NCBI GenBank assembly: GCA_031549485.1
Contig: JAVBPR010000017.1
Location: 21,837 to 85,836, forward strand
Source of the DNA: JAVBPR01 sp031549485
GTDB taxonomy: Bacteria; Bacillota; Clostridia; Oscillospirales; Feifaniaceae
Length of the DNA: 64,000 bases
Direction: 5' to 3'
Part shown: positions 18,961-27,506 of the stretch, piece by piece
Layout of the letters: each line of letters begins with the position of its first letter
Position numbering within the stretch: the first letter of the stretch is position 1
Translations under genes and position numbers: made by a program
Notes under the pieces: generated by a model
Seen by the model: the letters and a program-made list of their open reading frames with translations, nothing else
Told to the model about the DNA's origin: nothing
Databases searched by the model: none

Positions 18961-19971
18961 ATGTCAGTAAAAATCGGTATTAACGGCTTTGGCAGAATCG
19001 GCCGCCTCGTGTTCAGAAGCGCAATTTTGAACCCGAACGTTACCTTTGTCGGTATCAATGATCCGTTCATCGATCCGGAGTATATGTGCTATATGCTCAA
19101 ATACGATTCGATCCACGGTAGATTTGAGGGGACAATCAGCCACACAGACGATTCTATTATCGTTGATGGCAAAGAAGTTAAAGTATACAGCTGCATGAAT
19201 CCTGAGGAGATTCCGTGGGGAGCTTGCGGCGCGGATTACGTCGTTGAGTCTACCGGCGTTTTCACCACCATCGAAAAAGCAAACGCGCACATCAAAGCGG
19301 GCGCGAAAAAAGTTGTCATTTCTGCTCCGTCGGCTGATGCTCCGATGTTTGTTATGGGCGTTAATAACGACAAATACGAAACAAGCATGAACGTTGTTTC
19401 GAACGCTTCCTGCACAACAAACTGCCTTGCACCGCTTGCAAAAGTTATAAATGATAATTTCGGAATTACAGACGGCCTCATGACCACCGTTCATTCCACA
19501 ACAGCAACACAGAAAACTGTTGACGGCCCGTCGAAAAAAGACTGGCGCGGCGGCAGAGCGGCAGCGGGCAACATCATTCCGTCGTCCACAGGCGCTGCAA
19601 AAGCTGTCGGAAAAGTTATTCCGGAGCTTAACGGAAAACTCACCGGTATGTCGTTCCGCGTTCCGACGCTCGACGTTTCGGTTGTCGACCTTACTGTAAA
19701 TCTCGCAAAACCTGCATCTTATGCAGATATCTGCGCGGCGGTTAAAAAAGCTGCCGACGGCGAGCTCAAAGGCATTCTCGGTTACACCGAGGACGAAGTT
19801 GTTTCGACCGACTTTATCACCGATCCGAGAACCTCGATCTTTGACGCTAAAGCGGGTATCGCTCTTACCGACAAATTTGTCAAACTTGTTTCGTGGTACG
19901 ATAACGAGTGGGGCTATTCAAACAAAGTTGTTGACCTCATTTCCTACATGAGTACAAAAGACAACTTTTAA
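18961..19971 (+). CDS. gap: Glyceraldehyde-3-phosphate dehydrogenase, type I
   Basis: 336 residues. GINGFGRIGRLVFR is the NAD-binding fingerprint and GINDPF near residue 33 supplies the Asp typical of NAD preference. SNASCTTNCLAPL carries the catalytic Cys near residue 152 and the HSTTATQKTVDGPSKKDWR block the catalytic His. The enzyme oxidises glyceraldehyde 3-phosphate to 1,3-bisphosphoglycerate in glycolysis. It is monocistronic, with its own strong promoter and terminator, and AGGGGG lies before the ATG. Codon use is strongly biased, as expected for a highly expressed gene. Confidence 0.99.
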   Translation: MSVKIGINGFGRIGRLVFRSAILNPNVTFVGINDPFIDPEYMCYMLKYDSIHGRFEGTISHTDDSIIVDGKEVKVYSCMNPEEIPWGACGADYVVESTGVFTTIEKANAHIKAGAKKVVISAPSADAPMFVMGVNNDKYETSMNVVSNASCTTNCLAPLAKVINDNFGITDGLMTTVHSTTATQKTVDGPSKKDWRGGRAAAGNIIPSSTGAAKAVGKVIPELNGKLTGMSFRVPTLDVSVVDLTVNLAKPASYADICAAVKKAADGELKGILGYTEDEVVSTDFITDPRTSIFDAKAGIALTDKFVKLVSWYDNEWGYSNKVVDLISYMSTKDNF

Positions 19972-19995
19972 TCTTCGGACGAATATTTTTTAAAT

Positions 19996-20024
19996 AAAAC
20001 GCTCCTCTTTGAGGAGCGTTTTTG
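19996..20024 (+). terminator. Rho-independent terminator after gap
   Basis: AAAACGCTCCTC/GAGGAGCGTTTT stem with TTT loop and five T. Between here and 20177 no gene is seen. Confidence 0.95.
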
Positions 20025-20177
20025 TTTTGCTTTGCAAATCGACAGCGGCGCAGGGATTATTATCATTGTCAGCATCGGGTTGAAAAATCCTGATATTATG
20101 CGGGTTGCGCAGCTGTGTACTGGCAAAAAATTCCGGCGCGAACTTTATTTTGGCTTGTATTTATTAATTTTTGAGTG

Positions 20178-20206
20178 TTGAAAAAAGGCAAGCTGTTTTA
20201 TAGTAT
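20178..20206 (+). promoter_or_regulatory. Promoter of first SLH array gene
   Basis: TTGAAA (20178-20183), 17-base spacer, TAGTAT (20201-20206). A GCTTGTATTTAT segment a little upstream also occurs before the third array gene. Confidence 0.6.
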
Positions 20207-20253
20207 ATATGTATATACTTTGCAAATATTATTTTTAATAGGAGGAAGTAAAC

Positions 20254-21558
20254 ATGAAAAAAACCTTGGCACTTGTGCTTGCCCTGACGATGGTATTTTC
20301 CTTTGTCGCAAGCGCAGCATTTTCGGATGTCGATTCGTCCACCCCGGCAGGCAAAGCCATTGACGTACTTGCGGAAAAAGGCATTGTCGGCGGCAAAGGT
20401 GACGGCAAATTCGATCCGACAGGTGATGTAAAAAGAGAAGAATTTTCAAAGATTGTCTACATCGCGAAAACCGGCGAGACAGCAGCGCCGGCAGGCAAAG
20501 ACATCTTTACCGACGTTACGGCGGCGAGCTGGGCATACGGCTATATCACATGGGCGTATGAGAACAAAATCGTCGGCGGCAAAGGCGACGGCATATTTGA
20601 GCCGGGCGGCAAAATCAAAGTAGCGGAAGCTGCAAAAATGCTTGTTGTCGCTCTCGGCGGCGACAGCGCGCTTGCATATCCGGACGGATTTATGGCCGAG
20701 GCGGAGAAAGACGGCTTCTTTGCCGATATGGCGGCAATGGATAAATTCAAAGATCTCAACCGCGCAGAAACAGCGCAGATGGTCTATAATGCGTTCTTTA
20801 ATGAAGGCGATACCGAGCCGGGTCCCGGACCGGTTGAACCAGGCGATTATAACGAAGAACTTTTCGGACCGCTCGTTATCGCGGTTACCGGAAAAGGCGA
20901 CAGCACAATCAAGGTTTCGAGAATCGACGCGAAATCGACCGCGCTCAAACTCGATCCGAACGAAATGCTCAGCACAACAACAATTACCACAAAACTTGTA
21001 AACGAAAAAGAATATAAACTCACATCAGACTGTAAAATCGTCAAGGCAAAAGGCAGCTTTGCAAACAAAGAGGCGTTTGCCGACGCTACCAAAGACGATA
21101 TCCTCGTTTCGGACGCGGAAGGGTTTTATACTGCGGAGCTTACTTTCAACCAAAATGTCGAAGTGAAAGAAATCAAGCTCTTTACAACTGCGGTTCCGTA
21201 TACTTGGAAACAGCTTTCGAACAACTATTTCCCGAAACCATACGAACTTCAGATGCTCTGTAATCCGGGCGGGGAAGACGAAGTTTTCTTCGGCAAAGAA
21301 GTTGAAGCGAATCAGAAAACCGACGGCGAGCTCGTCTATCCGTCAGCCCCGGCAGAGGGCGCGGTCAGGATAATGTATCTTGAAGACGGAAAACTTGACA
21401 GATACCGTGTAAAATTCCTTATTCCGAAAAGCGCGAAACTCGGTGATAAATTCACCTTCACATGGACAACACAAACAACCGATCTCAACAGAATTGCGAC
21501 CGCTGTATGCACCGTTGTAATGGTGGATAAAATCACACAGGATATCCCGCACGAATAA
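20254..21558 (+). CDS. SLH-domain surface protein, array member 1
   Basis: 434 residues. Signal peptide 1-21 (LALVLALTMVFSFVASA) precedes three SLH motifs: FSDVDSSTPAGKAID... with GIVGGKGDGKFDP, then FTDVTAASWAYGYITWAYEN with IVGGKGDGIFEP, and a degenerate third ending LNRAETAQMVYNAFF. A PGPGPVEP linker near residue 190 leads to a beta-rich C-terminal region of unknown fold. SLH domains bind pyruvylated wall polymers, so this is a surface protein. It lacks the final roughly 100-residue domain present in members 2-4. ATG with AGGAGG upstream and its own promoter. Confidence 0.92.
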   Translation: MKKTLALVLALTMVFSFVASAAFSDVDSSTPAGKAIDVLAEKGIVGGKGDGKFDPTGDVKREEFSKIVYIAKTGETAAPAGKDIFTDVTAASWAYGYITWAYENKIVGGKGDGIFEPGGKIKVAEAAKMLVVALGGDSALAYPDGFMAEAEKDGFFADMAAMDKFKDLNRAETAQMVYNAFFNEGDTEPGPGPVEPGDYNEELFGPLVIAVTGKGDSTIKVSRIDAKSTALKLDPNEMLSTTTITTKLVNEKEYKLTSDCKIVKAKGSFANKEAFADATKDDILVSDAEGFYTAELTFNQNVEVKEIKLFTTAVPYTWKQLSNNYFPKPYELQMLCNPGGEDEVFFGKEVEANQKTDGELVYPSAPAEGAVRIMYLEDGKLDRYRVKFLIPKSAKLGDKFTFTWTTQTTDLNRIATAVCTVVMVDKITQDIPHE

Positions 21559-21579
21559 ATTTGATAATCTTTTGTTACT

Positions 21580-21610
21580 TTGCCCTGTAAAGCTTTGCCG
21601 TGCAGGGCAA
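21580..21610 (+). terminator. Hairpin after SLH member 1
   Basis: TTGCCCTG/CAGGGCAA stem (21580-21587 with 21603-21610) around a 15-base loop, without a T-run. A weak terminator or 3'-end hairpin. Confidence 0.45.
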
Positions 21611-21651
21611 AATACCCCATATATTGGCAATAAAATAATTTGTTTACTGTA

Positions 21652-21680
21652 TTGAATTAATTTAGTTTTTGCAGTAAAAT
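21652..21680 (+). promoter_or_regulatory. Promoter of second SLH array gene
   Basis: TTGAAT (21652-21657), 17-base spacer, TAAAAT (21675-21680), 40 bases before the ATG. Confidence 0.65.
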
Positions 21681-21719
21681 ACAACTCAGTAACCAATAAA
21701 ATTTTGGAGGACGTAAAAC

Positions 21720-23315
21720 ATGAAAAAAATCTTGGCACTTGTGCTTGCTTTGACAATGGTATTTTCCTTTGTCGCAAGCGCGGCGTTTTCGGATGTCGAT
21801 TCATCCACTCCGGCAGGCAAAGCCATTGATGTTCTTGCGGATAAAGGAATTGTCGGCGGCAAAGGCGACGGCAAATTTGATCCGACAGGCGATGTAAAAA
21901 GAGAAGAATTTTCAAAGATTGTCTACATCGCGAAAACCGGCGAGACAGCAGCGCCGGCAGGCAAAGACATCTTTACCGACGTTACGGCAGCGAGCTGGGC
22001 ATACGGCTATATCACATGGGCGTATGAGAACAAAATCGTCGGCGGCAAAGGCGACGGAATCTTTGAGCCGGGCGGCAAAATCAAAGTAGCGGAAGCTGCA
22101 AAAATGCTTGTTGTCGCTCTCGGCGGTGACAGCGCGCTTGCATATCCGGACGGCTTCATGGCCGAGGCGGAGAAAGACGGATTCTTTGCAGACATGGCGG
22201 CAATGGATAAATTCAAAGACCTCAACCGCGCAGAAACAGCGCAGATGGTCTATAATGCATTCTTTAATGAAGGTGATACCGAGCCGGGCCCCGGACCGGT
22301 CGAGCCAGTCGGGTACAACGAAGAAGCCTACGGACCAATGATTATCGCGGTTAACAGCATATCGGCGACTTCAATTAAAGTTTCGAGAATGGATCTTAAA
22401 TCAACCGCACTCAAAATTGATGCGAATGAAATGCTCAGCACAACAACAATTACAACAAAACTTGTAAACGAAAAAGAATATCCGCTCACAGCAAACTGTA
22501 AAATAGAAAAAGCAAAAGGCCGTTTCGGGAATAACGAAAAACTTTCGGGCGGAACGATTGCAGATATTCTTCCGTCTAACGCAGAAGGCTTCTACACCGC
22601 GGAGCTTACTTTCCAAGACGGCGCTGTTTCAGCTATTAAATTCTTCTCTACACAGGTTCCATACGAATGGAAACAGCTTTCGAACGGATATTTCCCGAAA
22701 CCCACTTCTAAAAAAATCTATTTAAGCCCCGGCATGACTTCGCTCGTGCAATTAGGAACCGAAGTTGAAGCAACCGGAATAGTAGCCGGCGAACTTCAAT
22801 ATCCGACAGCACCGTCGGCAGGCGCAACAAGAATAGCTTATAGAACAGATGGTTCATTAATAAGATACGGTGTTGAATTCATTCAGCCGCTTACTGCAAA
22901 AGCCGGAGATAAATATGCGTTTGCATGGAGCGCTCAGACAACCGATCTTACCAAAATTGCTACCGCTGTTTGCACAATTGAAATCATCAAAGGGACAACT
23001 GTAAAAGATTATGTTCTCGAAGTTAATAAAGGCGAAAGTATAAATCCTGATTCCACTTTCTGGTATGACAATGTTTCTTATGCGCCTGGCGCACCGGCAA
23101 AAACTCCGTCTTTCCTTATTTATGATATGAAAAAAGGTACAACTGTTACTAGTGGCACAACTTACACAACCGATTTTGGTGGAACTGTTGTTAGAAACTT
23201 GAGTGATAATATCACATACACTGCTCCGGACAAAACCGGAACAGATATCTTCTTCCTTTCTTTCCATGACGGCACCGCGCCCACACTTGCAAAAGTTACA
23301 GTAAACATTAAATAA
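21720..23315 (+). CDS. SLH-domain surface protein, array member 2
   Basis: 531 residues. The first about 200 residues differ from member 1 at only a few positions; signal peptide, three SLH motifs and the PGPGPVEP linker are all kept. The middle region still aligns with member 1 (MLSTTTITTKLVNEKEY in both) but drifts, and a C-terminal domain of about 100 residues is added, ending TGTDIFFLSFHDG and a short beta strand. This looks like an Ig- or cadherin-like beta sandwich by pattern only. GGAGGACGTAAAA before the ATG is shared with members 3 and 4. Own promoter and terminator. Confidence 0.92.
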   Translation: MKKILALVLALTMVFSFVASAAFSDVDSSTPAGKAIDVLADKGIVGGKGDGKFDPTGDVKREEFSKIVYIAKTGETAAPAGKDIFTDVTAASWAYGYITWAYENKIVGGKGDGIFEPGGKIKVAEAAKMLVVALGGDSALAYPDGFMAEAEKDGFFADMAAMDKFKDLNRAETAQMVYNAFFNEGDTEPGPGPVEPVGYNEEAYGPMIIAVNSISATSIKVSRMDLKSTALKIDANEMLSTTTITTKLVNEKEYPLTANCKIEKAKGRFGNNEKLSGGTIADILPSNAEGFYTAELTFQDGAVSAIKFFSTQVPYEWKQLSNGYFPKPTSKKIYLSPGMTSLVQLGTEVEATGIVAGELQYPTAPSAGATRIAYRTDGSLIRYGVEFIQPLTAKAGDKYAFAWSAQTTDLTKIATAVCTIEIIKGTTVKDYVLEVNKGESINPDSTFWYDNVSYAPGAPAKTPSFLIYDMKKGTTVTSGTTYTTDFGGTVVRNLSDNITYTAPDKTGTDIFFLSFHDGTAPTLAKVTVNIK

Positions 23316-23331
23316 TTATCAGCTTTATTTA

Positions 23332-23365
23332 CACAGTCTCCGCTTTTGCGGGGGCTGTGTTTTTG
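23332..23365 (+). terminator. Rho-independent terminator after SLH member 2
   Basis: 13-bp stem (23332-23344 with 23349-23361, including G-T pairs), TTTT loop and T-run. Confidence 0.9.
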
Positions 23366-23502
23366 TAAAGGGGCATAAACTATCGAAATATTCGATATTA
23401 AGTCCTTTGCGCATATAGGAAAGACGTATACAAAAATTATAGTTTTTTACTATATTTTCCATAAAATCCATAACATTTATTTGCAGTTTTTGTTTATTTT
23501 GC

Positions 23503-23531
23503 TTGTATTTATAGTCAAATAATAGTAATAT
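23503..23531 (+). promoter_or_regulatory. Promoter of third SLH array gene
   Basis: TTGTAT (23503-23508), 17-base spacer, TAATAT (23526-23531). Confidence 0.6.
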
Positions 23532-23570
23532 ATGTATACAACACCAATAATTTTTTTGGAGGACGTAAAC

Positions 23571-25163
23571 ATGAAAAAAATCTTAGCACTTGCGCTTGCT
23601 TTGACAATGGTATTTACCTTTGTTGCGGGCGCTGCATTTTCGGATGTCGATTCATCCACCCCGGCAGGCAAAGCCATTGATTTCCTTGCGGAAAAAGGCA
23701 TTGTCGGCGGTAAGGGCGACGGCAAATTCGATCCGACAGGCGATGTAAAAAGAGAAGAATTCTCTAAAATGGTTTACATCTCGAAAACCGGCAGCACCAC
23801 AGCGCCGGCAGGAAAAGATATCTTCACCGATGTAACTACAGCCAACTGGGCATACGGCTTTATCACATGGGCGTATGAAAACAAAATCGTCGGCGGCAAA
23901 GGCGACGGAATCTTTGATCCGGGCGGCAAAATCAAGGTGGCGGAAGCTGCAAAAATGCTTGTTGTTGCCCTTGGCGGCGACAGCACTCTCGCATATCCGG
24001 AAGGATTTATGGCTAAGGCCGAAGCTGACGGATATTTTGCAGACATGGCTGCAATGGATAAATACAAAGACCTCAACCGCGCAGAAACAGCTCAGATGAT
24101 TTACAATGCGTACTTCAATGAAACTGTTACTCCGGGCCCCGGACCGGTTGTTAAACCGCAGGGCGCAGGTCTTATTACCGCGATAAACGGCAACGACATC
24201 AGCATCGCTCCGGCCGATAAAAACGGAAGAGGCACAGAGCCGACAGCCGTTGCGGAATACGATGAAGAAACAAAACTCGCAACCAAAAACACAATCACAT
24301 ACAAAACAGCGGAAGCATATGCATTCAAACTTGACACGAATGTAAAAGTTCAGCTTATCGACGGACCGATAGGCTCGAAAGTTGCCGCAAAAGCCGGCAC
24401 ACTTGCTGACATCAAAGCGTCGACAAGCGATAAACAATACTATGCAACATTCACCGAAACCGGCGACATGATTACCGAAATCATATTCTACACAACTCCG
24501 GCTGACGCTGTTGTTGTCGAAGTTGACGACGGCCTTCTCGGACCGGAATACACCGTTTGCGTTTATCCGAGAGCGGGCGAGACAGTTCTCTGCTCGATTT
24601 TCTACGGACCGCAGGCGACTCCTAAAGACCTCAAATTCACAATCACAGATTTCACACAGCCGACAAAAGGCGAAATTCTACCGTCGGTCGATGCAAACAA
24701 ATTCTGGAGACTCCGCTATACTATTCCGGCAGATGCAAAGATCGGCGATACAGTTTCGTTTACCTACACAATGTCAGCCGACACAGGCGGGATGAAACCT
24801 GTTACAGCAACCGGCGTTGTTAAAGTTCTTATTGTTAAACCGACCGTTTTCCCGGATAGAAACTTGACCTGTTCACCGGGCGAAACACTCAGCTTTGAAC
24901 CGGTAGACCTCTACGAGGGCGTCATCTATACAACGCCGAAAAGCAAAGAAACTCCGTCGATTCTTCTCTGGGATAACGACAAAAAGACAAGCATCGCCAG
25001 CGGACTTGAAATTGATACAGTCGGCGGCGGAACAGCGATTCGCACATCGGGCGACTTTGTTTCCTACACCGCTCCTGAAGCAGCGGGAACCGATACATTC
25101 TATCTCGGGCTCTACGACGGATGGGATTATTCGGTTGCGAAATTTACAGTTGACGTAAAATAA
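23571..25163 (+). CDS. SLH-domain surface protein, array member 3
   Basis: 530 residues from ATG 23571, chosen for the GGAGGACGTAAAC site just upstream; an earlier in-frame ATG at 23532 would place residues ahead of the signal peptide. The signal peptide and SLH region closely match the other members (TTANWAYGFITWAYEN variant shared with member 4). After the PGPGPV linker the middle region has no clear similarity to members 1 and 2, but the C-terminal domain returns with AAGTDTFYLGLYDG near the end. This mosaic pattern suggests exchange of the exposed central part while both ends are kept. Confidence 0.92.
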   Translation: MKKILALALALTMVFTFVAGAAFSDVDSSTPAGKAIDFLAEKGIVGGKGDGKFDPTGDVKREEFSKMVYISKTGSTTAPAGKDIFTDVTTANWAYGFITWAYENKIVGGKGDGIFDPGGKIKVAEAAKMLVVALGGDSTLAYPEGFMAKAEADGYFADMAAMDKYKDLNRAETAQMIYNAYFNETVTPGPGPVVKPQGAGLITAINGNDISIAPADKNGRGTEPTAVAEYDEETKLATKNTITYKTAEAYAFKLDTNVKVQLIDGPIGSKVAAKAGTLADIKASTSDKQYYATFTETGDMITEIIFYTTPADAVVVEVDDGLLGPEYTVCVYPRAGETVLCSIFYGPQATPKDLKFTITDFTQPTKGEILPSVDANKFWRLRYTIPADAKIGDTVSFTYTMSADTGGMKPVTATGVVKVLIVKPTVFPDRNLTCSPGETLSFEPVDLYEGVIYTTPKSKETPSILLWDNDKKTSIASGLEIDTVGGGTAIRTSGDFVSYTAPEAAGTDTFYLGLYDGWDYSVAKFTVDVK

Positions 25164-25184
25164 TCTCGCTTAAAAAAGCATAGA

Positions 25185-25215
25185 AGCGGCGGCATTTATT
25201 GCCGCCGCTTTTTAA
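25185..25215 (+). terminator. Rho-independent terminator after SLH member 3
   Basis: AAGCGGCGGCA/TGCCGCCGCTT stem (25185-25195 with 25201-25211) followed by T-run. Confidence 0.95.
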
Positions 25216-25307
25216 TGGACATCACTAGGAACAAATTATCCGTAAACAGTAAAAACTACATATAGATAAAATATGGTAATAATCGCCTAAAAAGCCAATA
25301 TATAATA

Positions 25308-25336
25308 TTGAAAATATATGGAATTTAATATATAAT
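25308..25336 (+). promoter_or_regulatory. Promoter of fourth SLH array gene
   Basis: TTGAAA (25308-25313), 17-base spacer, perfect TATAAT (25331-25336): the best promoter match of the four, although this copy is interrupted. Confidence 0.75.
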
Positions 25337-25387
25337 TTAGATATAGAATTGCATAATATATGCAAAATTTGCAGGAGGACGTAAAAC

Positions 25388-26980
25388 ATGAAAAAAATCT
25401 TGGCACTTATGCTCGCGTTGACAATGGTATTTACCTTTGTCGCGGGCGCTGCATTTTCGGATGTTGATTCATCCACTCCGGCTGGCAAAGCCATTGACGA
25501 TCTTGCGGCAAGAGGAATTGTCGGCGGCAAGGGCGAAGGCAAATTCGATCCGACCGGCGACGTAAAAAGAGAAGAATTCTCGAAAATGGTTTACATCGCA
25601 CAGACTACCAACACCACAGCGCCGGAAGGCAAAGATATCTTCACAGACGTAACGACAGCCAACTGGGCATACGGCTTTATCACATGGGCGTATGAGAACA
25701 AAATCGTCGGCGGAAAAGGCGACGGAATATTTGATCCGGGCGGCAAAATCAAAGTAGCGGAAGCTGCAAAAATGCTTATCGTTGCTCTTGGCGGTGACAG
25801 CACACTTGCATATCCGGACGGCTTTATGGCCGAGGCGTAAAAAGACGGCTTCTTCAAAGATATGGCTGCAATGGACAAATACAAAGACCTCAACCGCGCA
25901 GAAACAGCTCAGATGATTTACAACGCCTACTTCAATGATGGCGAAGTTGATCCAGGTCCCGGACCGGTAGAACAGACTACTTTTGAGGGTGTTTACGCTA
26001 TCACCGGAATTAAAGACGGCTCTGTTGAAATCGCCGATCTTGTTGCCGCCGATAAAGGAGCAAAAGTTGATCCTGTTGAAATGGTTACAGTTACAACAAT
26101 TCAGTGGTCACTTGCCAACAAGAGAACTATTGATTTTGACGCAGGCGCGACAATCAAAACAGCAAAAGGCAAACTCATAAACGGCGAAGATTTCAAAGAC
26201 GCGAAAGCTTCGGATATCGTTGCTTCGACCGATGCGAAATACTATGCCGCGAAAGTAAATGTAAAAGACAATAAAGTTACAAGCATAGAATACTACAGCA
26301 CAGGCTTTGAGCCGCTTTACAAACAGCAGTCGAACGGCTATCTCGCAAAACCCTGCGAGAGATCGGTTTACTATTCAGCTGTTGAAAGCGTTACAGAATT
26401 CGCGCTCGGCACAGAGGGCGAATGGAAGAGCGGAATTGACGGAGACCTAGTGTCCTATACTCAGCCGAAATACGGCTCGGTTGCTCCTGTCCCTCAGACA
26501 GCTACAATGTGGAAATTCAGACTTAACTATACACTCCCGGCAAACACCGCAAAAATCGGTGATGTTTACACATTCACATGGACTTGCCAGACAAAAGACA
26601 AGAGCATCGAATCGACCGCAGTTGTAACAATCTCAATCACTCCTGCGACTATCGTTCCGGCAAAGGCTATCACAGCTAAAGTCGGCGAAAGCACAAAAAT
26701 CGAAAAAGATTACCTCTATGAGGGCGTTCAGTTTGCAAAAGGCGCTTCTATCGGAAAATCTTCTTATGTTATCTATGATGATGTGAATAAGAAAGAGTAT
26801 GATTGGAAGAGCAAAGATCCGTTTATAACCTCGCTTGGCGGCAAACTTACTCGTCTCGGCGAAGATATCTTCACTTATGAGCCGGCGGCCGGCACAGCAG
26901 GAAAATCCGAGATATTCTATCTTGCGCTTCACGACGGAATGGGCGTTGTAATCGTACCGGTTACAGTAACTATTTCGTAG
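25388..26980 (+). pseudogene. SLH-domain surface protein, array member 4, in-frame stop
   Basis: A 531-codon frame matching members 2 and 3 in length and layout, broken by a single TAA at 25838-25840 (codon 151) inside the third SLH motif. Members 1 and 2 have GAG here and member 3 has GCT. The frame continues unbroken in the same phase to 26980 and ends with the shared C-terminal domain (SEIFYLALHDG). The rest shows no decay, so the stop is recent, a sequencing error, or read through. Translation would give a 150-residue protein with two and a half SLH motifs. No start with a good ribosome binding site was seen for the downstream part. Confidence 0.85.
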
Positions 26981-27088
26981 ATTTAGTGTGCGAAGGCGCA
27001 TATGCACCCGAAAATTCGCAAGCGAACATGCCCGCGAGAGCCGCGCGAAGCGTTGCCGCGAGGGAATGACTTAAACTAAAATCATTTA

Positions 27089-27120
27089 AAAAGAGGCCTC
27101 TTTTATTAGGGGCTTCTTTT
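27089..27120 (+). terminator. Terminator after SLH member 4
   Basis: AAGAGGCCTC/AGGGGCTTCTT stem with one G-T pair and TTTT. The 26981-27088 stretch before it is GC-rich with short inverted repeats and no gene. Confidence 0.75.
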
Positions 27121-27133
27121 CTGACCGTTTTAT

Positions 27134-27147
27134 CGAACATATGTTCT
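27134..27147 (+). promoter_or_regulatory. Candidate LexA (SOS) box
   Basis: CGAACATATGTTCT matches the Gram-positive LexA consensus CGAAC-N4-GTTCG at all but the last base and is palindromic over 12 bases. It lies about 100 bases upstream of the 57-residue ORF and 51 bases before its TATAAT at 27199-27204, which is farther than a classic operator overlap. Confidence 0.5.
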
Positions 27148-27235
27148 ACAAAAGATAAAAAGTCCCATTTTTCGACAACACAAAAAACCGGATTAAAGTA
27201 TAATTAACATAAAGAGTAAGGAAGTAGGGTAGGAA

Positions 27236-27409
27236 ATGATATTAAAATATTTTAGCGCTCCGGAATGCAGACGGCTGTTTAGTTTTTCGGTAGGTGATAT
27301 TAAATACATAAACACCGAATTCGATTTCACGTTAAAGCGAAAGCCTTATGACGCGCTGTTTTGCAGAAAAATAGCGCAGAAAAAATCCCGCCTTGCCAAA
27401 GAGAAATAA
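27236..27409 (+). CDS. Small basic protein, possibly SOS-controlled
   Basis: 57 residues, from ATG 27236 with AGTAGGGTAGGA upstream, to TAA 27407-27409, immediately followed by a strong terminator. The product starts MILKYFSAPE and ends in a Lys/Arg-rich tail (CRKIAQKKSRLAKEK). It has two Cys but no CxxC motif and no membrane segment. A TATAAT lies at 27199-27204, and a LexA-like palindrome sits upstream. Own promoter, own terminator and neighbour-like codons support a real gene. No family is recognised; if LexA-regulated it could be a division inhibitor or DNA-damage factor, but that is inference from context only. Confidence 0.65.
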   Translation: MILKYFSAPECRRLFSFSVGDIKYINTEFDFTLKRKPYDALFCRKIAQKKSRLAKEK

Positions 27410-27442
27410 AAAGCCTTTCAATTTAGATTGAAAGGCTTTTTA
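27406..27442 (+). terminator. Rho-independent terminator after small ORF
   Basis: AAAAAGCCTTTCAAT/ATTGAAAGGCTTTTT stem, loop TTAG, T-run; overlaps the ORF stop. Confidence 0.93.
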
Positions 27443-27506
27443 TTTGACTTTCAGAGAGCTTTTATATATTCTAATATTGATAAATTTTGATTTTTGCGAG
27501 GAAATT

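Larger units (their letters stand above)
20254..26980 (+). repeat. Tandem array of four SLH paralogues
   Basis: Four direct gene copies with near-identical first ~600 bases (start to PGPGPV linker) and similar GGAGGA(C)GTAAA ribosome binding sites, but different promoters, centres and spacers. The long identical stretches are substrates for homologous recombination, so copy number and C-terminal content may vary between strains. Confidence 0.9.

Noticed and set aside
25838..25840. TAA as recoded or readthrough codon
   Set aside because: Other genes in the window stop at TAA as usual and no recoding signal is visible; treated as nonsense or error.
26985..27075. GC-rich inverted repeats after the SLH array as a mobile repeat
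   Set aside because: Stems are short and no second copy was established in the window.
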